NCBI GenBank assembly: GCA_023488905.1
Contig: JAMDCQ010000014.1
Span: 96,025-160,024, forward strand
Length of the DNA stretch: 64,000 nt
Direction of reading: 5' to 3'
DNA from: Candidatus Bathyarchaeota archaeon
Lineage (GTDB): Archaea > Thermoproteota > Bathyarchaeia > Bathyarchaeales > Bathycorpusculaceae
Positions 32,574 through 41,131 of this stretch are shown in pieces; position 1 is the stretch's first letter; each line of letters starts with the position of its first letter. The translations under genes and the position numbers were made by a program. A model generated the notes under the pieces. It was not told the DNA's origin. It saw only the letters and a list, made by a program, of their open reading frames with translations, and searched no databases.

Positions 32574-33026
32574 GTGCACATTGACCTCGATGATGTTGAC
32601 CGAAAAATCCTAAATGCGTTACAAAGCAATGGGCGTGTTGCCTTCTCAGAGATAGCAAACGAAATCGGCGTGGACGAAGCCACCGTTAGATACAGAGTAA
32701 AAAAACTCAAAGATGCAGGAGTAATTACCAAATTTACTGCGCTTTTGGATCCGGCAAAAATCGGTTTCCCCGTCACAGCGGTAATTATGATTAAAATAAA
32801 CCCTGTCTTGTTTGACATTGCATCGGCTGAAATAGCCAAACTATCCGAGACTCGGCATGTTTTTCAGAGCACGGGCGGTTATGATGTTGTTGCGGTTGTT
32901 AATACGCGTGATTTGGGGCATTTGAGTGATTTGAGAAGGCGTTTGGAGTTGATTTCTGGGGTTAGTGATGTTATGGTTTTTGCTACGACCAAGTTGTTGA
33001 AGATTAAGCCGTCGTTTGATCTATGA
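32574..33026 (+). CDS. Lrp/AsnC family transcriptional regulator
   Basis: 150 residues from GTG 32574, only ~30 bp after a TATA-like TTTTTTAAA, so the transcript is nearly leaderless. N-terminal HTH (LDDVDRKILNALQSNGRVAF, then EIANEIGVDEATVRYRVKKL) and C-terminal RAM domain (FPVTAVIMIKINP, VFQSTGGYDVVAVVNT). It is a full-length regulator. The neighbouring heme-type cluster raises the question of a siroheme decarboxylase (AhbA/AhbB share this fold), but its sequence follows ordinary Lrp proteins. It may control the cluster through the dyad at 33061. Confidence 0.85.
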   Translation: MHIDLDDVDRKILNALQSNGRVAFSEIANEIGVDEATVRYRVKKLKDAGVITKFTALLDPAKIGFPVTAVIMIKINPVLFDIASAEIAKLSETRHVFQSTGGYDVVAVVNTRDLGHLSDLRRRLELISGVSDVMVFATTKLLKIKPSFDL

Positions 33027-33060
33027 CACTGTTTTACCGAAATTCGGAATAAATAAGTAG

Positions 33061-33088
33061 AAAAGTTCCGTTTTTAGGAACTTTTATA
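33061..33088 (+). promoter_or_regulatory. dyad overlapping the promoter of the radical SAM-hemE cluster
   Basis: AAAAGTTCC (33061-33069) and GGAACTTTT (33077-33085) form a perfect 9-bp inverted repeat with a 7-base spacer, followed at once by TTTTATATG, a good TATA box. A regulator here would block the cluster; the adjacent Lrp protein is the obvious candidate. It could alternatively form a terminator hairpin for the Lrp gene. Confidence 0.5.
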
Positions 33089-34254
33089 TGTTTTACACAC
33101 ATAATAGACAGCTCGCACAAATGCAGGACACACAGCTAATGGTTCACCTAAAATCTCTTTTCTACAGTAGAGAAATGACCTCAGTGGAGAAACGGTGCCG
33201 CGAAGCCTACGCCAAACACGGCATAAGTACCATCATCTGGAATACCACCCGTCAATGCGGCCTAAACTGCACCCACTGCTACATCGGCGACACCCAAGAC
33301 ACAAGCGGCGAATTAAACACCGCGGAGGTCGCTTCGTTTTTGGCTCAACTCCACGAAATGGGCGTCCCCCTCATATTCTTAACAGGCGGAGAGCCTCTAC
33401 TGCGAAAAGACATTTTCGAAATCCTAAAACTCTGCAACGATTACCAAATAACCACCGTACTAAGCAGCAACGGGCTCCTACTTGACGACGAAAAAATTGA
33501 CGCTCTACTCCGCTACAACGTTCACTACATCGCTCTCTCACTATATGGCCCTGCCGCTCAACATGACTCAATAGTCGGCTTACCCCAAAGCCACGACAAA
33601 ATAATCGAAAACGCCCAAAAGTGCATGAAAAAAGGCATCAAAGTTGCCTTCAAAACAGTCGTCAGCAGCTACACCTACGACAATGTACCGTACATCATTG
33701 AAAAAGGCCTCAGCTTAGGCATCAAGGCATTTTATCTCTGTGATCTCATTGAAACTGGACGCGCCGAAAACGCCAAGTTTTGGAGAATATCACCTGAGCA
33801 ATGGGGCACCTTAGCTGAGTATCTTTTTGACAAAGTCATAGTAAAGGGCGAAGCAGAAATCGACATAGGCGCTTGCCCCTCGTTGGCACCCTTAGCTGTT
33901 GAATATTTCAAAAACAAAGGCTACGATATTGGACATGCAGTTCAACGCCTAAGCGCCATGAGTGCCTGCCCAGTCGGTCAAGGACCCATCAGCGTATCCG
34001 CTAAAGGCGACATACTCCCCTGCAACTTTATGCAGCAATTCAAACTCGGCAACGTCCGCCAAAACGACCTCGCCAAACTAAAAGATAACCAATTACTCAA
34101 ATCAATCGCCACTAAAGCAAACCTGAAAGGCACTTGCGGTTCCTGCCAATACAAAACGCTCTGTTGCGGCTGCCGCGCCAAAGCCTACCTGACAAACAAA
34201 GACATCGAAGACCAAGACACAACCTGCATATTACCCGCAAAGACCCCGAAGTAG
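33088..34254 (+). CDS. radical SAM/SPASM protein, heme-biosynthesis (AhbC/AhbD/NirJ) type
   Basis: 388 residues from ATG 33088, but that codon lies within the TATA box, so ATG 33121 or 33139 is the more likely start. The radical SAM cluster motif is CGLNCTHC (CxxxCxxC) after IIWNTTRQ, with FLTGGEPLLRKDI and a C-terminal SPASM region (ACPVGQGPISVSAKGDILPC, then TCGSCQYKTLCCGCRAKAYL). This pattern is shared with AhbC, AhbD and NirJ, which remove side chains from heme precursors. First of three co-oriented genes ending in hemE. Exact reaction not assignable by eye. Confidence 0.82.
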   Translation: MFYTHNRQLAQMQDTQLMVHLKSLFYSREMTSVEKRCREAYAKHGISTIIWNTTRQCGLNCTHCYIGDTQDTSGELNTAEVASFLAQLHEMGVPLIFLTGGEPLLRKDIFEILKLCNDYQITTVLSSNGLLLDDEKIDALLRYNVHYIALSLYGPAAQHDSIVGLPQSHDKIIENAQKCMKKGIKVAFKTVVSSYTYDNVPYIIEKGLSLGIKAFYLCDLIETGRAENAKFWRISPEQWGTLAEYLFDKVIVKGEAEIDIGACPSLAPLAVEYFKNKGYDIGHAVQRLSAMSACPVGQGPISVSAKGDILPCNFMQQFKLGNVRQNDLAKLKDNQLLKSIATKANLKGTCGSCQYKTLCCGCRAKAYLTNKDIEDQDTTCILPAKTPK

Positions 34255-34263
34255 GTTAACAGA

Positions 34264-35349
34264 TTGCTCGGAACCCCTGCACCAGCCCTTTTTCTTCCGA
34301 AAATCATCTCATGGAATACCACCTTCAAATGCAACCTCAACTGCAGCCACTGCTACCTAAACGCCCAAGATAAAGCAAAAACAGAAGAATTAACAACCAC
34401 CCAAGGAAAAAACCTCATAGACCAAATAGTCAAAGTCAGCAAACCCATCTTGATTCTGAGCGGGGGCGAACCGCTTCTACGCGACGACATTTTCGAACTA
34501 GGAACCTACGCCTCACAGAAAGGCCTTAGAGTTACGATGGGCACCAATGGAACACTCATCGACGACTCGGTAGCCAAAAAGCTGCGTGATGTCGGTATCA
34601 GAAAAGTCGCAATAAGCCTAGACTCCAGCGAACCAATCATCCATAACACTCTCCGAGGAACGCAGGACGCGTGGCAACAAGCAGTTGAGGGTATCAAAGC
34701 CTGCATACGAAACGGCGTTGGGGTTCAAGTGAATGTAACGGTAACTCAACAGAACTATGCTGACATCGACAATGTGGTGTCGTTTTCTAAGGGTTTGGGT
34801 GTTAGGGATTTTCATGTTTTCTTTTTGGTTCCGACTGGTCGAGGAAAAACAATCAGCGACATTTCCCCCGCCATGTACGAGGGCATGGTTAGAGGCATCC
34901 TCAAAAAATACGCAGCTAGTGATTTGACTGTTAAACCAACTTGTGCCCCACAATTTATGCGCATAGCCTGCCAGATGGGTTTAGACACCACCCGCTGGAG
35001 CCGCGGCTGCATCGCTGCTCTTAGCTACTGCAGAATTTATCCAAATGGCGAAGTGACTCCCTGCCCGTATCTTCCCATAGCGCTGGGAAACATTAAGGAT
35101 AAAGACTTCCAAGAAATTTGGTCGCACTCGCCGATTCTAGAAAAGATGCGGAATTTCGATAACCTAAAAGGCAAATGCCACGATTGCAGTTACCGAGAGA
35201 TCTGTGGCGGCTGCCGCGCTCGAGCTTATGGTCTTTCAAGTAACTACATAGACGTCTGCGGCGGACTTCACGAACCACAGGCGCTTGCAGGCGATTTCTT
35301 GGCAGAGGAACCCTGGTGCCTATACAAACCTACAAAAGAGGCGACCTGA
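34264..35349 (+). CDS. second radical SAM/SPASM protein, NirJ2/AhbD-like
   Basis: 361 residues from TTG 34264, nine bases after the previous stop. Motif CNLNCSHCYLNA follows IISWNTTFK; GGEPLLRDDIFELG and VAISLDSSEP are present; the SPASM cysteines are in SYCRIYPNGEVTPCPYLP and CHDCSYREICGGCRARAYG. It matches the NirJ2/AhbD style of heme-pathway radical SAM enzymes; AhbD converts Fe-coproporphyrin III to heme by two decarboxylations. Its stop overlaps the hemE start (TGATG), pointing to joint function in tetrapyrrole synthesis. Confidence 0.82.
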   Translation: MLGTPAPALFLPKIISWNTTFKCNLNCSHCYLNAQDKAKTEELTTTQGKNLIDQIVKVSKPILILSGGEPLLRDDIFELGTYASQKGLRVTMGTNGTLIDDSVAKKLRDVGIRKVAISLDSSEPIIHNTLRGTQDAWQQAVEGIKACIRNGVGVQVNVTVTQQNYADIDNVVSFSKGLGVRDFHVFFLVPTGRGKTISDISPAMYEGMVRGILKKYAASDLTVKPTCAPQFMRIACQMGLDTTRWSRGCIAALSYCRIYPNGEVTPCPYLPIALGNIKDKDFQEIWSHSPILEKMRNFDNLKGKCHDCSYREICGGCRARAYGLSSNYIDVCGGLHEPQALAGDFLAEEPWCLYKPTKEAT

Positions 35350-36386
35350 TGACTCTGGATAACACTACTTTTTTGGATGCATGCAAAAGAAAGCAACCTG
35401 CGCACACGCCTGTTTGGTTTATGCGGCAAGCAGGCCGATATATGCCAAGCTACAAACAAATCAAGGGCAACTTGCAAATAACTGAATTAGCCAAAAACAG
35501 TGAGCTTGCTTCTGAAGTGGCTGTTGATGCGGTAAACCGTTTGGGGGTGGATGCTTGCATTCTGTTTGCTGACATCATGTTACCCTTGGAAGGTTTGGGT
35601 TTCAAGTTTAAGATAGAAGAAAATGTGGGTCCAGTGATGCAGAAGCCCATTTGCTCACTTGATGATGTTAATGCTTTAGAAGAGTTTGATGCAGAGCGGG
35701 ACATGGGTTACATCGGGGACACAATCGAGTTAACCCTGCAAAAGCTGGATGATTCTGTGCCGCTTATCGGTTTTTCAGGAGCTCCCTTCACTTTAGCCAG
35801 CTACATGATTGATGGGTCGGTAAACAAGGACTTAGTAAAGACCAAGCAACTCATGTATGGTCAACCTGAAACTTGGCAGTTGCTTATGGAAAAACTGACA
35901 AAAATGGTGCAGGAATACGTCTGTTTCCAAGTAAAACGTGGCGTGCATGCCGTTCAGTTGTTTGACAGTTGGGCGGGCTGCCTCTCCTCTGAAGACTACG
36001 ATCAATTTGTTTCAAAATATACACAGACCATCTTCGCTTCCATCCCGGAGGTTCACAAGATACATTTCTGCGCCAACTCAGGTGCCCTGATTGAACAATT
36101 CCAAAAAGCTGGCGCTGATGTCCTGAGCGTTGACTGGCGGGTGCCACTATGTGATGTGTGGCCGAGATGCCGCGAGCAGGTTGCGGTTCAGGGGAACATG
36201 GATCCAGCGGTTGCCTTGGCAGGCGGAGATTTGATGGATAGAAAGACGAGAAATGTGCTTGAGGCAGCGCGTTCGCATTGTGGGCATATTTTTAGTCTCG
36301 GGCACGGCGTGCTAAAAGAGACCGCCCCAGAGAATCTTCGACGGATTACAGAAAACGTTCATAACCTAACCAGTAGCAGACGTTAG
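35349..36386 (+). CDS. hemE: uroporphyrinogen III decarboxylase
   Basis: Decarboxylates the four acetate groups of uroporphyrinogen III to give coproporphyrinogen III. 345 residues from ATG 35349. Both HemE signatures are intact: PVWFMRQAGRYMPSY (residues 21-35) and GFSGAPFTLASYMIDG, plus HAVQLFDSWAG and GHGVLKETAPEN. These separate it from the MtaA/CmuA methyltransferases of the same superfamily. HemE is unusual in archaea, where heme normally goes through siroheme. One-base overlap with the second radical SAM gene. Confidence 0.93.
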   Translation: MTLDNTTFLDACKRKQPAHTPVWFMRQAGRYMPSYKQIKGNLQITELAKNSELASEVAVDAVNRLGVDACILFADIMLPLEGLGFKFKIEENVGPVMQKPICSLDDVNALEEFDAERDMGYIGDTIELTLQKLDDSVPLIGFSGAPFTLASYMIDGSVNKDLVKTKQLMYGQPETWQLLMEKLTKMVQEYVCFQVKRGVHAVQLFDSWAGCLSSEDYDQFVSKYTQTIFASIPEVHKIHFCANSGALIEQFQKAGADVLSVDWRVPLCDVWPRCREQVAVQGNMDPAVALAGGDLMDRKTRNVLEAARSHCGHIFSLGHGVLKETAPENLRRITENVHNLTSSRR

Positions 36387-36420
36387 CTTGTTTTTGGGCT
36401 GTGGTACCGTTGTTCCGCTT

Positions 36421-36468
36421 TTTTTATAGGGGATAGGGGTCTATGGCAGAGCAACAACGTTCTCTACC
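36421..36468 (+). repeat. GAGAGCAACA-type repeat, copy 2
   Basis: TTTTTATAGGGGATAGGGGT, then CTATGGCAGAGCAACAACGT and TCTCTACC. Diverged member of the family at 22993, 43101 and 46020, placed just left of a MITE-like element. Confidence 0.5.
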
Positions 36469-36479
36469 TTGCTCTTTAT

Positions 36480-36741
36480 TTATCAGTAGATCAGAAAAGA
36501 GAGGTTTGTTTGTTCTTGTGGAAGAAATATGCGGCGATACATGCTTTCACATGCACATGGTGGCGGTTTCAACATGCTACTATGTTGGGCGTGTGGAGAA
36601 AATCGCAAATACCACACCGAAACAGGCAGAGAAAAACAGGCTGAACCCAAAAAGCAACGCAATCTACAAGCAGACATGTGGTGTGCCGTAAAGTGCCACA
36701 CCCACATAAAGAATCAAAACAAAATTTTGATCTACTGATAA
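36480..36741 (+). mobile_element. MITE-like element R2 (262 bp)
   Basis: Bounded by inverted ends: TTATCAGTAGATCA at the left (36480-36493) and TGATCTACTGATAA at the right (36728-36741), a perfect 14-bp match, extended on the right by AAAATTT. The interior matches the repeat at 7405-7617. It includes a 69-codon frame (36529, MRRYMLSHAHGGGFN ... CWACGE ... WCAVKC), which crosses the right end and is not clearly selected as protein. No transposase. Confidence 0.75.
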
Positions 36742-36778
36742 GGGAGGATGGTGCACTTTTAGACGTCGCGTGATGTCG

Positions 36779-37885
36779 CTATGTTTTCCAGTCTGGTCCG
36801 GCCTTTTTACCGAACAAAACCTGAATGTGACCCAAAACTATGATACCCATCCAGATCGAGGAGTAAAAGAAGTAATAAACAAAGAGTTCATGCAGCTTCA
36901 ACTCTTTAAAACCGAGCTTACGCGAAAAACCATAGAACACTGCTGCGGTAAGCGCGAACCCTGAGAAGGAAATCAGCAACACCTTGAGAATGTCGGCGGT
37001 TGCCAGTGAAACCAAAAAAATCGGCAGTGCGATGTTGAATTTGACTGAGAGAAACAGCGAGAAAACCAGCAGCCCATTGTACATCCAAAGACTCGGCACC
37101 ACTGCACTGAAAAAGAACACTGCCGCCGAGGGGTAGAGGAAGAATAAGCTGGGCAGGAAAACCTGAGGCTTCTTGATAAAGCGCCTTGAAAGCTGCTTGT
37201 ACCAGTCTTTTAGCCACAGCGCTTGCCCGATTGCCCACCTTCGCCGCTGAGTGAACCATTTTCTCCAGTCGCCATGCACCACGTTTTTGACTTCTATATC
37301 GTGGGAGTAGGCGAAGCGGCTCTCAGCGAGGAAGGCGCGGGTTGCGATGTCTATGTCTTCGGCGACGACTTTTCGGAAGCCGCCCACCTTCTCGAATACT
37401 TCGCGTCTAATGGCGAAGGCGGCGCCGTTTACTGCGGGGCACTTATGCATAAAGCGGGAAGCAAGCCATGCGCTTATGTTAAAAGTCAAGTACTCGTAAT
37501 AGGCCATTTTTGAGAGGAAAGACTTGTCTTTTGTTACTTGTTTTTTGATGTCTAAAACGTCGTTGTGCTGCATCTCCATGACGATTTTGCGGAGGTAGTC
37601 GGGGTCGTTGGGGATGCCGACATCTGCGTCGAGGAAAAGCAGAACTTTGCCTGACGAGAGTGGGACTGTGTTGTTTAGGGCGTTGGATTTTCCTGCGCGT
37701 TCCTGGTTTAAGATGAAGGTGACGTTTTCTCTTTCGAGTTGCTTGATTTTCTGTTTGAACTCGTCAGTTGCTGCGTCAACGGTTACGAAAACTTCTTTGG
37801 AAACATTCTGAGGGCACAGGACATCAAGCATCCCCTCTATCTGATCGGATTGTTTGTAGATGGGGACGAATATGCTAATGTCCAC
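36779..37885 (-). CDS. family 2 glycosyltransferase with C-terminal membrane helices
   Basis: 368 residues. Cytoplasmic GT-A domain: ISIFVPIYKQSDQIEGML, LFLDADVGIPND (the DxD metal and sugar-nucleotide site), VAEDIDIATRA (acidic base ED) and the acceptor motif RRRWAIGQALW (QxxRW-like). Three or four hydrophobic helices follow from about residue 250. This is the layout of processive or lipid-linked GT2 enzymes acting at the membrane, probably in surface glycan or glycolipid synthesis. Not in an operon. Confidence 0.88.
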   Translation of the reverse strand: MDISIFVPIYKQSDQIEGMLDVLCPQNVSKEVFVTVDAATDEFKQKIKQLERENVTFILNQERAGKSNALNNTVPLSSGKVLLFLDADVGIPNDPDYLRKIVMEMQHNDVLDIKKQVTKDKSFLSKMAYYEYLTFNISAWLASRFMHKCPAVNGAAFAIRREVFEKVGGFRKVVAEDIDIATRAFLAESRFAYSHDIEVKNVVHGDWRKWFTQRRRWAIGQALWLKDWYKQLSRRFIKKPQVFLPSLFFLYPSAAVFFFSAVVPSLWMYNGLLVFSLFLSVKFNIALPIFLVSLATADILKVLLISFSGFALTAAVFYGFSRKLGFKELKLHELFVYYFFYSSIWMGIIVLGHIQVLFGKKAGPDWKT

Positions 37886-38017
37886 GCCTTTCTCCTTTCC
37901 TGTAATAAGCTATAGGGTTTATTCTAGTTTGGGTTTTTAAATTATTCTCCAACCGAGTGTGCAAGCGCTCAATAGATATGGAAAAAACGTTACTTGACGC
38001 AGTAAATTGCCCTTGTA

Positions 38018-38512
38018 TTAGCAACTTCTTTTGATGGGGCCTATTCGGTAGAGAATTTCAGCTTCATGACCATCGTTTTCGAAATCTTGTTCACTAAAAA
38101 GAACACGTGTTTTGCAAGGTGCATTTAAGGTTTGAGCGATCTCACAAAAGTTTCTCTTTGAAACTTCATTTGAAGGGTTAATGGTGCCTTCAAAATATTT
38201 TACACCCGCCCTATTTATCTGGTGCAGCAACAGTTTCTTTTGTAAGCCGTTTCCGCGATAATCTTTGTGTACCACGATTTCCCAACTGAAAAAAGTATCC
38301 TGCCTATTAGGCGGGATGTAACCTGAAGAGAACCCAATAATATCATCCCCGTCTAGGGCGACGACACAGGTGTCTGAGAAGTCTCTGGCTAAGAGAAAAT
38401 AGGTGTAGCGGGAGTTCAACCCAACGTAGGGTCGGTTCGCTACAAGCAACTTGTAGACGTTTTTTATGTCTTCCAAGGTTACCTTTCTTATCCTAAACGC
38501 TCGCTCAGGCAC
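38018..38512 (-). CDS. ablB: beta-lysine N6-acetyltransferase (GNAT)
   Basis: 164-residue GNAT protein: FRIRKVTLEDIKNVYKLL, VVALDGDDIIGFSSGYIP, and the acetyl-CoA loop VHKDYRGNGLQKKLL. It starts 12 bases after lysine 2,3-aminomutase ends, the arrangement of ablA-ablB. In methanogens the pair makes N-epsilon-acetyl-beta-lysine, a compatible solute for salt stress. Assignment rests mainly on this context; at 164 residues it is shorter than the methanogen AblB. Confidence 0.8.
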   Translation of the reverse strand: MPERAFRIRKVTLEDIKNVYKLLVANRPYVGLNSRYTYFLLARDFSDTCVVALDGDDIIGFSSGYIPPNRQDTFFSWEIVVHKDYRGNGLQKKLLLHQINRAGVKYFEGTINPSNEVSKRNFCEIAQTLNAPCKTRVLFSEQDFENDGHEAEILYRIGPIKRSC

Positions 38513-38524
38513 CTAAATCACCCT

Positions 38525-39852
38525 CTATACGCGAGAGGTTTTTCTGCGGCCCAACCGAAGGTTTCCTTTTGGCACAAGAGAAATCGTGTCATCAGTGTCA
38601 GCTAGTAATTTCTCGACGCCAATAGGTGCTCTTTCGTACTCTTCTGGTTTTAGGTTCAAACTACTGCATTTGTTGCATTTTCTGTTGCAGGGCGCTGTTT
38701 TGTAGTCAGTTGGCTCTTGGTAAGTGGTGATTACGCCTTCATAGTTTCTTAGAACTGTCTTATTGGTTGACCAAGATAGGATGTAGTTTGGCATTACAGG
38801 GATTTTTCCTCCACCGCCAGGTGCATCTATGACGTAGGTTGGAACGGCGAAGCCGCTAGTATGCCCAATCAGGCTTTCCATGATTTCTATACCCTTACCG
38901 ATTGAAGTTCTAAAATGGGTAAGACCCTCAGATAGGTCACATTGGAAAAGGTAGTAGGGGCGAACTCTGTTTTGGACAAGTTTTTGGTTAAGTTTTTTCA
39001 TTATTTGGGGACAATCGTTTACGCCTGCTAATAGCACTGATTGGTTGCCTAAAGGTATGCCTGCATCGGCGAGTTTTTTTAGAGCTTCCTTAGCTGAGGG
39101 TGTGAGTTCTCGGGGATGGTTGAAATGAGTATTTAACCAAATGGGGTGATGTTTTTTTAGCATATACACGAGTTCATCTGTTATTCGATAAGGCAGTACC
39201 ACAGGCGTTCTAGAGCCTATTCTTACGACTTCCACGTGCGGAATACTGCCGAGTTCCGTCAAAATCCAGTCAAGAAAATCGTCAGGCAACATCAAGGCGT
39301 CGCCGCCTGAAAGCAGCACATCCCGAATTTCTCGGTGTTTCCTAATATATGCTATGCAGTTAAGGATTTGTTCCTTGGAGGGTATGTGGTCGGGATCTCC
39401 AACTTTTCTTTTTCGGGTACAGTGCCTGCAGTACATGGCACATTTGTTGCTAATCAAGAAAAGAACTCTATCTGGGTAGCGGTGTGTGATTCCTTTGGTT
39501 GGGCTGTCCTTGTCCTCGTGGAGGGGGTCTTTCATGTCACATTTTGAAAGCTTTAGCTCTAAAGGACTCGGAAACGCCTGTCTGAATATGGGGTCGTTGT
39601 GATAATTTTTTGTCTCAATTAACGATGCATAATAGGGGGTTATACTAAGTGGAAACTTTTGTATGGTTTTCTCTAGTTCCCTTTTTTCTTTCCGAGAGAA
39701 TTTTATGCCCATGAAGCTTTCGAAGGCTTCTATGGTTTTTATCGAGTTTTTTAGTTGCCATTGATAACTTTTCCATTCAATAACTGAGGCAACATCACCT
39801 GATTTTCTAGATACATATGATTGATAACTGAGAGGGTGTTCCGTTTTTTCAA
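38525..39852 (-). CDS. ablA: lysine 2,3-aminomutase, frameshift near the 5' end
   Basis: Radical SAM/PLP enzyme that converts L-lysine to L-beta-lysine. The iron-sulfur motif is [26 protein letters not shown] and the Cys-containing zinc tail ([12 protein letters not shown]) are typical. The ATG-initiated frame begins only at 39712, but sequence upstream in the same frame is clearly family N-terminus ([20 protein letters not shown]). It joins to TTG 39852 ([11 protein letters not shown]) if one A is restored in the six-A run at about 39844-39849. Repaired length about 442 residues, normal for KamA/AblA. Confidence 0.92.
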
Positions 39853-39934
39853 CAATCAGTGCTTATCGCGCTCCTTGCTTTTCCCAATTTCAAGTGAGCG
39901 GTTTTATGATTTTTATTAGTTTCTGCCAACCTTG

Positions 39935-39952
39935 CTTCGCTAAATAGCGAAG
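39935..39952. promoter_or_regulatory. short palindrome in the divergent ablA / PP-loop gene region
   Basis: CTTCGCT-AAAT-AGCGAAG, a perfect 7-bp-arm dyad about 83 bp upstream of the ablA start and about 100 bp upstream of the PP-loop gene. Operator or small hairpin; the regulator is unknown. Confidence 0.4.
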
Positions 39953-40051
39953 TACCGTTAACAAGCTAAGAGTGAACGCGGTACGCCTAAAGTTCTTCTT
40001 TTGGGCAAATCGGTATATTATTATGTTTGGAAGCGGGGTTATATCACCGTT

Positions 40052-41080
40052 ATGACCAAAGTTAAGGCGATAAGTCTGCTTTCAGGTGGCTTAGACAGCA
40101 TACTTGCCACCGAACTGGTACGTCGGCAAGGTATAGAGGTAATAGCTTTCAATGTTAAGACACCGTTTGGGATTCCAAAGAAGGATGGGAAAAGCGAAGC
40201 CGAGCAAGCCGCAGAACAACTCAAAGTGCCACTAAAAGTGCAATCTGTAGATAAAGAATACATCCAAATGCTACGCCACCCCAAACACGGCTACGGAAAA
40301 AACATCAATCCCTGCGTCGACTGCAAAATCTTCATCCTAAAACAAGCCAAAAAATACGCCAAAGAAATCGGCGCAGACTTCCTCTTCACAGGCGAAGTCC
40401 TCGGCGAACGCCCAATGTCTCAGCATGGAGCAGCCCTAAAAACCATCGCGAAAGAAGCAGGGTTAAAAGGCAAACTCTTGCGACCGCTGTCAGCCAAGTT
40501 GCTGGCGGAAACTGAAGCAGAAAAAAAAGGCTTAATTGATCGCTCAAAACTTCTGAGCATACAGGGCAGAGGGCGCAAACCCCAGTTTGAACTCGCGAAA
40601 GAATACGGCATAACAGTGTACCCGTCTCCTGCAGGCGGGTGTCTTTTGACATGTGAAGAGTACGCCAAAAAACTCCGCGACATCTTCGAACACAAAAAAC
40701 GGGTTTCAGTGGCAGATGTTGCGCTGTTACGGATTGGCAGGCACTTTAGGGTCGGCGAAAACAAGATAATTGTGGGCAGAAACCAAGCGGAAAACAGGTT
40801 TTTAGCCGCTAACCGCGCCAAAAGCGACTACTACTTCGAGTTGCCCACCATCGTTGGCCCCACCACTTTGCTGCAGGGGCCCAAAACGAAAATGGTGATT
40901 GAAAAGGCTGCTCAGTTAACAGCGTTTTACTCCGACGCCAAAACCGCCCAAGCCGCGGTCAAGTATGGCAAAACCTGCCTCGAAAAAACCCTGACCGTAA
41001 AGTTACCTCAGAGGGCAGAAGTGGATAAGCTACGAGTGGGCAACGAGTCTAAACCCACTAGAGGAGCAGCTACTCAATAA
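40052..41080 (+). CDS. PP-loop tRNA-thiolation-like protein with NFACT-R-like C-terminus
   Basis: 342 residues from ATG 40052 (MTKVKAISLLSGGLDSILA); the longer frame from 40001 overlaps a TATA element (GTATATTATT), so the transcript is probably leaderless. The N-terminal domain has the adenylating PP-loop SGGLDS and a Cys pair (NPCVDCKIF) plus SPAGGCLLT. Residues ~235-300 (RIGRHFRVGENKIIVGRNQAENRFL) look like the NFACT-R (DUF814) domain that often follows in archaeal homologues annotated as tRNA 2-thiouridine or methyltransferase proteins. Likely tRNA sulfur modification; the exact nucleoside is not known. Confidence 0.8.
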   Translation: MTKVKAISLLSGGLDSILATELVRRQGIEVIAFNVKTPFGIPKKDGKSEAEQAAEQLKVPLKVQSVDKEYIQMLRHPKHGYGKNINPCVDCKIFILKQAKKYAKEIGADFLFTGEVLGERPMSQHGAALKTIAKEAGLKGKLLRPLSAKLLAETEAEKKGLIDRSKLLSIQGRGRKPQFELAKEYGITVYPSPAGGCLLTCEEYAKKLRDIFEHKKRVSVADVALLRIGRHFRVGENKIIVGRNQAENRFLAANRAKSDYYFELPTIVGPTTLLQGPKTKMVIEKAAQLTAFYSDAKTAQAAVKYGKTCLEKTLTVKLPQRAEVDKLRVGNESKPTRGAATQ

Positions 41081-41131
41081 TTGAACAAAAAACTTATCCC
41101 CTGACCCCATAATAATAGCGTGGGGTTAAAG

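Noticed and set aside
32574-33026. Siroheme decarboxylase AhbA/AhbB
   Set aside because: The HTH and RAM domains match ordinary Lrp regulators, and HemE in the cluster does not need siroheme decarboxylation.
35349-36386. MtaA/CmuA-type methylcobamide methyltransferase
   Set aside because: The RQAGRY and GFSGAPFTLASY signatures are those of true HemE.
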